From contig JAKAVU010000052.1 in assembly GCA_021817185.1 (NCBI GenBank), forward strand, positions 1 through 11,873: a stretch of 11,873 nt of DNA, in the 5' to 3' direction. This DNA comes from a bacterium (GTDB lineage Bacteria > Chloroflexota > Dormibacteria > UBA8260 > Bog-877). Made by a program: the position numbers and the translations under genes. Below, piece after piece: positions 7,461 through 11,873 of the stretch. The notes beneath the pieces were generated by a model. It was not told where the DNA came from, made no database searches, and saw only the letters and a list, made by a program, of their open reading frames with translations. How positions within the stretch are numbered: position 1 is the first letter of the stretch; the number at the start of each line of letters is the position of its first letter.

Positions 7461-7478
7461 GACGGCGCCGCTGCCGTC
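7461..7478. terminator. Hairpin between convergent ftsH and the small minus-strand gene
   Basis: GACGGC-GCCGCT-GCCGTC is a perfect 6-bp stem with a 6-base loop, 53 bases after the ftsH stop and 55 bases past the end of the minus-strand gene. On the plus strand it is followed by a mildly T-rich stretch (ATTGTTGG), so a terminator for ftsH is possible but weak. The interval 7409-7532 holds nothing else that I recognise. Confidence 0.35.
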
Positions 7479-7532
7479 GATGCCATTGTTGGTCAGACCG
7501 TCACACCGGTGGCGGCTCACCCGAATCCCGCG

Positions 7533-7733
7533 TCACCCGCGCGGGGGAATGGAGAAGCCCGCCCGCCTCACCTCGGAGGGCTGCTGCTGACGGCGGACGA
7601 TGTAGCGCAAGCCCTGCGGGGTCGACAGCGCCTGCAGGAGGTCGAATCCCTCCTCCTGGGACAGCCGATTGACCTCGTCGAGGCTCTCCACCTCCCGGTA
7701 CTCGTAGACGTCGCGGGGCGGGTTTGATGCCAT
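7533..7733 (-). CDS. Small DUF4177-like protein
   Basis: This 66-residue protein reads from an ATG at 7733 on the minus strand, preceded by AGGAG eight bases upstream. The core, VYEYREVESLDEVNRLSQEE then GFDLLQALSTPQGLRYIVRR, follows the pattern of small DUF4177-type proteins: a strand of the 'YEYKVV' kind, a helix ending in 'EGW/F-E/D-L', then a strand and a basic end. The C-terminal 20 residues are basic and probably flexible. Function is unknown for this family. A longer minus-strand reading frame extends upstream to 8054, but that part lies antisense to the rpsA leader and N-terminus and has no ribosome site, so the short form is chosen. It is convergent with ftsH and divergent from rpsA. 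Confidence 0.75.
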   Translation of the reverse strand: MASNPPRDVYEYREVESLDEVNRLSQEEGFDLLQALSTPQGLRYIVRRQQQPSEVRRAGFSIPPRG

Positions 7734-7864
7734 GGGGTGGACTCCTGTGGGACCAGACGGTGGGTGCGGCCGGGCCGCTGACGTCCAGTTTGGCAGCAAC
7801 CAGGAGGGCCGGGCACGCACCAAGGCTGCCGCGGTAAGCTGGCGGAGCAGCAGCGAGAGGTGCG

Positions 7865-7894
7865 GCGGGATCTCGCATCCCGCACTGATATACT
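7865..7894 (+). promoter_or_regulatory. rpsA promoter (extended -10) with perfect operator-like dyad
   Basis: TGATATACT (7886-7894) is an extended -10 box: TGn followed by TATACT. No -35 hexamer is visible. Its place is taken by a perfect 7-bp inverted repeat, GCGGGAT-CTCGC-ATCCCGC (7865-7883), ending two bases before the TGn. The start of transcription should be near 7901, giving a leader of about 50-60 bases that contains GGAGG. The dyad is a candidate repressor or activator site. Confidence 0.65.
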
Positions 7895-7959
7895 CTCGCC
7901 CGCACCAGAGCGCCTTGTGTCGGCGCCACGTTTCCAAGATCGGAGGATCCATTAGCCCG

Positions 7960-9357
7960 TTGGCCGAGCTCGCCACCGACACCGCCATCGAGGAGCAGAC
8001 GACGTTCAGCTCCATGGAGGAGTACCTCCGCATCAGCGCGGACTCGATCCGCACCCTGACCTACGGCGACATCGTTGACGGCACGGTCGTGCGCGTCGAC
8101 CCGGACGAGGTTCTGGTTGACATCGGAGCCAAGTCCGAGGGTGTCATCTCCAACCGGGAGTTGACCGGACGCGCGGAGGAGCCGGTGATCCTCAACCCCG
8201 GCGACCGCATCAAGGTCTACGTACTGCAGTCCGAGAACGAGGACGGGAACGTGGTGCTCAGCCTCCGCCGCGCTCGTGCGGAGGGTATCTGGGCCAAGGC
8301 CGCGGAGAAGGAGAGCACCGGCGAGGGGGTCGAGGCCGAGGTCAAGGAGCAGAACAAGGGCGGCCTGATCGTGAACATCATGGGCCTCAGGGGCTTTCTG
8401 CCCAGCTCCCAGGTGGCGCGGACTCATTCCGGCAACCTCTTGGACTTGGTGGGCGAGCGGATCATGGTCAAGATCCTGGAGGTCAACCGCAAGCGCAACC
8501 GGCTGATCGTCAGCCAGCGGGCGGCTCAGGACGAGGACCGTGCCCGCCAGCGCGAGGAGCTGTTCGAGCGTCTCTCCGTGGGCGATGTCATCACCGGCCG
8601 GGTGAGTGGCCTGACCTCGTATGGGGCCTTCATCAACCTGGGCGGCGCCGACGGTCTGATCCACATCAGCGAGCTGAGTTGGGACCGTGTCAGCAACGTG
8701 TCGGACATGCTGGCGGTCGGCGACGAGGTCACCGTCAAGGTGATCAAGCTGGACCCCGAGCTATCGCGGATTTCCCTGTCGTTGCGGCAGATGAGCGAGG
8801 ATCCCTGGGACAGCATCGAGGCCCGCTTCCCCCCGGGAACCATCATCGAGGGGCAGGTCACCAAGACCAAGAAGTACGGCGCCTTCCTGCAGATCGCCGA
8901 TGGGGTGGAGGGGCTGCTGCACATCAGTGAACTCTCCTGGGAGCATGTCGAGCGGACCGAGGACGTGCTGAGGGTGGGGGACAACATCCGGGTCGTGGTC
9001 CTCCAGGCCGATCGCGGTCGGCGGCGCATCTCGCTCTCCTACCGCCAGCTGCTGCCCCGCCCAGACCACCTGCCGGCCGACGATGACCAGGCAGAGTCGT
9101 CCTACTCGGCGGCTGCCGACTACGAGCCTGACGAGGTCGAGGACCGGACGGCGGCCGAGGAGCCCGGGGTGGAAGTTTCCCCGGCGGTGACTGAGGAGTC
9201 GCGCGAGGCTCCGGTCGAGGCAGGGCCAACCGCCGAGCCCGAGGCAGAGGCAGGGGAAGTAGCCGAATCACCGGAAGCGCCTGTGGCTGAGACTGACCCG
9301 GATGCGGAGGCAGCGGTCTCAGAGACGAATGCCGAGGGTGAGCCCCCCGTCGAATAG
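7960..9357 (+). CDS. rpsA: 30S ribosomal protein S1 (four S1 domains)
   Basis: S1 binds mRNA leaders and brings them to the 30S subunit. With the TTG start the protein has 465 residues. Four OB-fold S1 domains lie at about 35-110, 121-190, 207-276 and 291-361. The last two carry the strong motif YGAFxx...GLxHISELSW and the first two are more diverged, as in other four-domain S1 proteins of Gram-positive type. Residues about 362-465 form an acidic Glu/Ala/Pro-rich tail, probably disordered. The start is uncertain. The frame is open from 7732, but the promoter at 7886-7894 rules out that long form. GGAGG (7942-7946) lies 13 bases before TTG 7960, rather far, but exactly four before ATT 7951, the spacing used by mazG and the Clp-N gene. 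ATG 8014 has no ribosome site. Confidence 0.93.
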   Translation: MAELATDTAIEEQTTFSSMEEYLRISADSIRTLTYGDIVDGTVVRVDPDEVLVDIGAKSEGVISNRELTGRAEEPVILNPGDRIKVYVLQSENEDGNVVLSLRRARAEGIWAKAAEKESTGEGVEAEVKEQNKGGLIVNIMGLRGFLPSSQVARTHSGNLLDLVGERIMVKILEVNRKRNRLIVSQRAAQDEDRARQREELFERLSVGDVITGRVSGLTSYGAFINLGGADGLIHISELSWDRVSNVSDMLAVGDEVTVKVIKLDPELSRISLSLRQMSEDPWDSIEARFPPGTIIEGQVTKTKKYGAFLQIADGVEGLLHISELSWEHVERTEDVLRVGDNIRVVVLQADRGRRRISLSYRQLLPRPDHLPADDDQAESSYSAAADYEPDEVEDRTAAEEPGVEVSPAVTEESREAPVEAGPTAEPEAEAGEVAESPEAPVAETDPDAEAAVSETNAEGEPPVE

Positions 9358-9364
9358 CCGGGCC

Positions 9365-9399
9365 GGGCGGCGGTAGCTGACCGCCGCGGTCAGCCGCCC
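9365..9399 (+). terminator. Composite hairpin after rpsA
   Basis: Eight bases after the rpsA stop, GCTGACC (9376-9382) pairs perfectly with GGTCAGC (9388-9394) around GCCGC. An outer GGGCG (9365-9369) pairs with CGCCC (9395-9399) across a one-sided bulge. Only a short TTCT follows, so termination is probable but not certain. Confidence 0.5.
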
Positions 9400-9450
9400 G
9401 TCCGGAGTTCTGGTGGCAATCTCGCTGGGCGGGGCGGGGGCCGGGTTTGG

Positions 9451-9459
9451 TGTCATGAT
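9451..9459 (+). promoter_or_regulatory. Possible extended -10 box for the Clp-N gene
   Basis: TGTCATGAT combines a TGn element with CATGAT, four of six matches to the -10 consensus. It would give a leader of about 24 bases containing the GGAGG at 9481-9485. No -35 box is seen. Weak on its own; position is the main support. Confidence 0.4.
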
Positions 9460-9489
9460 GGACGGTGTCCCAGGCTTGCCGGAGGCGCC

Positions 9490-9909
9490 ATGTATCCCCT
9501 TGAGCGATTCACCGGCCGGGCCAGGAGGGCACTGGCCCTGGCCCGTGACGAGGCCGAGAAGTCGCATCACTCCTATATCGGGACCGAGCACCTGCTGCTA
9601 GGGCTGCTGCGTGAGGGTGACGGGCTGGCGGCCAAGGTGCTGGGCAACCTCGGCTTGGAGATCGACAAGGTACGGACCACGATCGAGTCGGCCCTGGGGC
9701 GCAACGAGCGAGTCATCGTGCAGCAGATCATCCCCACCTCCCGGGTCAAGAAGGTGATCGAGATCGCCTTCGAAGAGTCCGAGCGGATGAACAAGACCTA
9801 CGTGGGTACCGAGCACCTTCTGCTCGGGCTGATACTCGAGCGACAGGGATTGGCCGCCCACGTGCTTGAGGAGCTGGGGGCAACCCTGGAACGGGTGCGA
9901 CTGGAGATC
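9490..9909 (+). repeat. Duplicated N-domain DNA, copy 1 (partner 10741-11160)
   Basis: These 420 bases align without a gap to the start of clpC. The match includes an exact 65-base run (9713-9777 against 10964-11028) that is identical at all synonymous sites, while the edges of the domain have diverged. This points to recent duplication or continuing gene conversion in the middle of the domain. Confidence 0.85.
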
Positions 9910-10527
9910 GCCAGCATCGGTGGCGACCGCCTGGCAGTTGGCTTGGACGAGGCGGATCTTGGTCAGGACCCCTGGGATCTGCTGCAGAGGCTGCATGACC
10001 AGCTGCATCGGGCGGGCGGGCGCAGCCGGGCGGAGCCGATGCCCACCGGAGTCGCCTATTCCTCGCTCATGGCCGCCCTGCTTCCGCCCAGGGTGGGAGC
10101 GGCAGCCCGCAGCGCTCTGGCGCTGGCCGAGGAGGAGGCGACCAGGCAGCGCGCGCCTCGGGTCGGGACCGACCATCTCCTCTTCGGCCTGCTCCGTCAG
10201 GCTGAGGGGGGAGCGGCCCACGTTCTGGCAGGACTGGGGATAGACCTCAGCCGGGCTCGGGCAGGGCTCCCGGTCGCGCCTGACCGCGATGGCCCGGACC
10301 GAGACGGCGGTTCCCTGGAACCAGATGAAGAGCTACTCAGCGCCCTGACCATGGCTCGCCTCAGGGCTGGTGCCGAAGCGCGCTGGCTGGAGACCGGTGA
10401 CCTCCTGGTGGCCATCTCCCGACCCAGTTCGGGGCGCGCAGCCGAGATCCTGCGGCGGCTGGGTGTGGTCCACCTCCAGCTGGAGGAGCAGGTGGCGCTG
10501 GTGCTGGGAGATGAGCCGACGGGCTGA
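9490..10527 (+). CDS. Clp N-domain-only protein, ClpC paralogue without AAA+ modules
   Basis: The 345-residue protein starts at ATG with GGAGG four bases upstream. Residues 1-140 are a complete Clp N domain (two repeats) and are about 84 % identical by hand count to the N-terminus of the next gene, clpC; residues 21-90 differ at three positions only. Both copies of GTEH (31-34, 106-109) are kept; in B. subtilis ClpC the matching glutamates, E32 and E106, bind phosphoarginine. After a linker (141-195) come two diverged repeats (about 203-253 and 282-333), in which GTEH becomes GTDH (226-229) and then ETGD (301-304). There is no Walker A or B, so it cannot unfold protein by itself. Mycobacterial ClpC2 is a known ClpC N-domain paralogue without an unfoldase core. 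An adaptor or decoy role toward ClpC is inferred. A truncated pseudogene is unlikely, because the frame is intact and has a second N domain. Confidence 0.88.
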   Translation: MYPLERFTGRARRALALARDEAEKSHHSYIGTEHLLLGLLREGDGLAAKVLGNLGLEIDKVRTTIESALGRNERVIVQQIIPTSRVKKVIEIAFEESERMNKTYVGTEHLLLGLILERQGLAAHVLEELGATLERVRLEIASIGGDRLAVGLDEADLGQDPWDLLQRLHDQLHRAGGRSRAEPMPTGVAYSSLMAALLPPRVGAAARSALALAEEEATRQRAPRVGTDHLLFGLLRQAEGGAAHVLAGLGIDLSRARAGLPVAPDRDGPDRDGGSLEPDEELLSALTMARLRAGAEARWLETGDLLVAISRPSSGRAAEILRRLGVVHLQLEEQVALVLGDEPTG

Positions 10528-10606
10528 TCCAGGCGGCTGCCGACTTCAGACGCCCGCCAAGCATGAGCCTGGCGATGATCGTGGGAACGAGCCAGCGAGG
10601 GGCCCC

Positions 10607-10637
10607 GGGGGTTCGCCCCCTCGGGATTGGGCATAAT
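10607..10637 (+). promoter_or_regulatory. clpC promoter: -10 CATAAT behind a GGGGG-TTCG-CCCCC hairpin
   Basis: CATAAT (10632-10637) matches the -10 consensus at five of six positions and predicts a start near 10644. GGGGG-TTCG-CCCCC (10607-10620) has a very stable UUCG-type loop and overlaps the place of the -35 box. It may be the terminator of the upstream gene (80 bases after its stop), a regulatory dyad, or both. No CIRCE, HAIR or CtsR box could be recognised. The interval 10528-10606 shows nothing else. Confidence 0.55.
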
Positions 10638-10685
10638 GCGAGAGTGATCAGAGTCCAAATGAGCCCGAGACCCGTCCCATCACAG

Positions 10686-10709
10686 GTCCTCCAGCACCGG
10701 CTGGTGGAC
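10686..10709 (+). promoter_or_regulatory. Hairpin in the clpC leader, alternative partner for the ribosome site
   Basis: GTCC-T-CCAGC-ACCG-GCTGG-T-GGAC folds into a 9-bp stem with one T/T mismatch in the roughly 97-base leader. Its left arm contains TCCTC (10687-10691), which could instead pair with GAGGA of the ribosome site (10728-10732). A switch is conceivable but unproven. Confidence 0.35.
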
Positions 10710-10727
10710 GTTGCCCCCCCAGGGGTC

Positions 10728-10733
10728 GAGGAG
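10728..10733 (+). promoter_or_regulatory. Ribosome binding site fixing the TTG start of clpC
   Basis: GAGGAG lies seven bases before TTG 10741. An in-frame stop, TGA at 10735-10737, sits between them and excludes any earlier start in this frame, so TTG is the start despite being a rare codon. Confidence 0.85.
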
Positions 10734-10740
10734 ATGACGC

Positions 10741-11873
10741 TTGTATCCCTTTGAGCGATTCACCGAGAAGGCCAAGAAGGTCCTGACCCTGGCCCAAGAC
10801 GAGGCCGAGAAGTCCCATCACTCCTACATCGGCACCGAGCACCTGCTGCTGGGGTTGCTGCGTGAGGGCGACGGCCTGGCGGCCAAGGTGCTGGGCAACC
10901 TCGGCGTGGAGATCGACAAGGTCCGGACCACGATCGAGTCGGTCTTGGGGCGCAACGAGCGGATCATCGTGCAGCAGATCATCCCCACCTCCCGGGTCAA
11001 GAAGGTGATCGAGATCGCCTTCGAAGAGGCCAAGCGGATGAACAACACCTACGTGGGCACGGAACACCTCCTGCTCGGTCTTCTGATCGAGGGGGAGGGG
11101 ATCGCCGCCCACGTGCTCGAGGATCTCGGGGCAACCCTGGAGAAGGTGCGCCAGGAGCTGGACTCCCAGCTGCGCGACCAGGGCCTGGAGGACGAGCCTC
11201 GCTCCGAGCACAAGAAGACCACCAAGACGCCCCTGCTCGATCAGTTCTGCCGCGACCTCACCGAGCTCGCCGAGAAGGATCAGCTCGACCCGGTGATTGG
11301 CCGGGAGAAGGAGATCGAGCGCGTGGTGCAGATCCTCTCCCGCCGCACCAAGAACAACCCCGCCCTGATCGGTGAGCCTGGGGTCGGCAAGACCGCCATC
11401 GCCGAGGGGCTCGCCCAGGCGATAGTGCACAAGGAGATCCCCGACTCCCTGGCCAACAAGCGGGTGCTCACCCTCGACATGGGGGCGCTGGTGGCCGGGA
11501 CGAAGTACCGTGGCGAGTTCGAGGAGCGACTCAAGAAGATCCTCGATGAGATCCGCTCATCGAAGGAGGTCGTGCTGTTCATCGACGAGCTGCACACCCT
11601 GGTGGGCGCCGGCGCCGCCGAGGGGGCCATCGACGCCGCCAACATCCTCAAGCCGGCCCTGGCTCGCGGTGAGATCCAGTGCATCGGCGCCACCACCTTG
11701 AACGAGTACCGCAAGTACATCGAGAAGGATGCGGCGCTGGAGCGTCGCTTCCAGCCCGTCTACGTCGACGAGCCGAAGCTGGAGGAGACGGTGGAGATCC
11801 TCTCGGGGGTGAAGTCTCTCTACGAACAACACCACCGGGTCACCATCACCAACGACGCCCTGCAGGCGGCGGC
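10741..11873 (+). CDS. clpC: ATP-dependent unfoldase ClpC (3' truncated)
   Basis: ClpC is a hexameric AAA+ unfoldase that feeds substrates to ClpP. The first 377 residues are visible (the family has about 810-850). The N domain (1-140) has two repeats with GTEH at 31-34 and 106-109, the phosphoarginine-type sites. A short charged linker (141-165) leads to the first AAA+ module: [20 protein letters not shown] (183-202), Walker A GEPGVGKT (211-218), pore loop KYRG (255-258), Walker [10 protein letters not shown] (277-285), GATT sensor (316-319) and LERRFQP (333-339). The window ends before the coiled-coil middle domain and the second AAA+ module. The ClpC rather than ClpB identity rests on the [20 protein letters not shown] context and the two-repeat N domain, and should be checked with the middle domain. 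No ctsR-mcsA-mcsB genes precede it; the Clp-N paralogue does. Confidence 0.95.
   Translation, partial: MYPFERFTEKAKKVLTLAQDEAEKSHHSYIGTEHLLLGLLREGDGLAAKVLGNLGVEIDKVRTTIESVLGRNERIIVQQIIPTSRVKKVIEIAFEEAKRMNNTYVGTEHLLLGLLIEGEGIAAHVLEDLGATLEKVRQELDSQLRDQGLEDEPRSEHKKTTKTPLLDQFCRDLTELAEKDQLDPVIGREKEIERVVQILSRRTKNNPALIGEPGVGKTAIAEGLAQAIVHKEIPDSLANKRVLTLDMGALVAGTKYRGEFEERLKKILDEIRSSKEVVLFIDELHTLVGAGAAEGAIDAANILKPALARGEIQCIGATTLNEYRKYIEKDAALERRFQPVYVDEPKLEETVEILSGVKSLYEQHHRVTITNDALQAA

Noticed and set aside
7732..7959. N-terminal extension of rpsA from ATG 7732
   Set aside because: It would contain the rpsA promoter and dyad, overlaps the start of the minus-strand small gene, and encodes sequence unlike any S1 N-terminus.
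7734..8054. Longer form of the small minus-strand protein
   Set aside because: The extra part is antisense to the rpsA leader and N-terminus, while ATG 7733 has a well-placed AGGAG.
10528..10740. CIRCE, HspR (HAIR) or CtsR operator before clpC
   Set aside because: I searched by eye for the known inverted or direct repeats and found none; only GC hairpins are present.
10563..10754. Plus-strand frame between the Clp-N gene and clpC
   Set aside because: It spans the hairpin, the -10 box and the clpC leader and overlaps the clpC start; no ribosome site.
1..11873. CRISPR array, insertion sequence or prophage remains
   Set aside because: No regularly spaced repeats, transposase motifs or attachment-like direct repeats at the tRNA genes were seen; the only sizeable repeat is the Clp N-domain duplication.

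Overview
This is a bacterial chromosomal window with high GC content (about two thirds G+C by eye). It carries housekeeping genes and shows no sign of a mobile element. The gene set suggests a lineage of the Terrabacteria type: a DivIC/FtsB-like protein, a ClpC-type unfoldase, a four-domain ribosomal protein S1 and tRNA genes without an encoded CCA. Chloroflexota, Dormibacterota or a deep actinobacterial relative fit best, but that placement is inference from style and gene order. Several genes have a good -10 box but no Shine-Dalgarno site or no -35 box, so leaderless or short-leader transcripts seem common.

Layout. 1-2458: 3' two thirds of mfd (+). 2455-3162: mazG (+), overlapping mfd by 4 bases. 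About 3216-3719: a DivIC/FtsB-like septum protein (+) with no ordinary start codon for its full-length form. 3777-4970: a predicted lipoprotein with six Asp-box (BNR) repeats (+). 5193-5366: two methionine tRNA genes on the minus strand (initiator, then elongator) behind a near-consensus promoter. 5519-7408: ftsH (+), probably leaderless. 7533-7733: a small DUF4177-like protein (-). About 7960-9357: rpsA, ribosomal protein S1 (+). 9490-10527: a protein made only of Clp N-domain repeats, without AAA+ modules (+). 10741 to the window end: clpC (+, 3' truncated).

How the parts relate. The order mfd - mazG - divIC - Met tRNAs - ftsH - clpC is a compressed version of the classic Bacillus subtilis mfd-to-clpC region, with the sporulation genes, tilS/hprT and ctsR-mcsA-mcsB absent. 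The genes cover transcription-coupled repair, nucleotide-pool cleaning, division, translation start and proteolysis. The most distinctive item is the ClpC N-domain paralogue. Its first 140 residues are about 84 % identical to the neighbouring ClpC, with a 65-base exact DNA match, followed by a second, diverged N domain. It resembles in concept the mycobacterial ClpC2 protein and could act as an adaptor or decoy for ClpC. Other points of note are the A1/A72 initiator tRNA abutting its promoter, possible AUU or AUC start codons, a MazG with a degenerate second domain, and perfect GC dyads where the -35 box should be.
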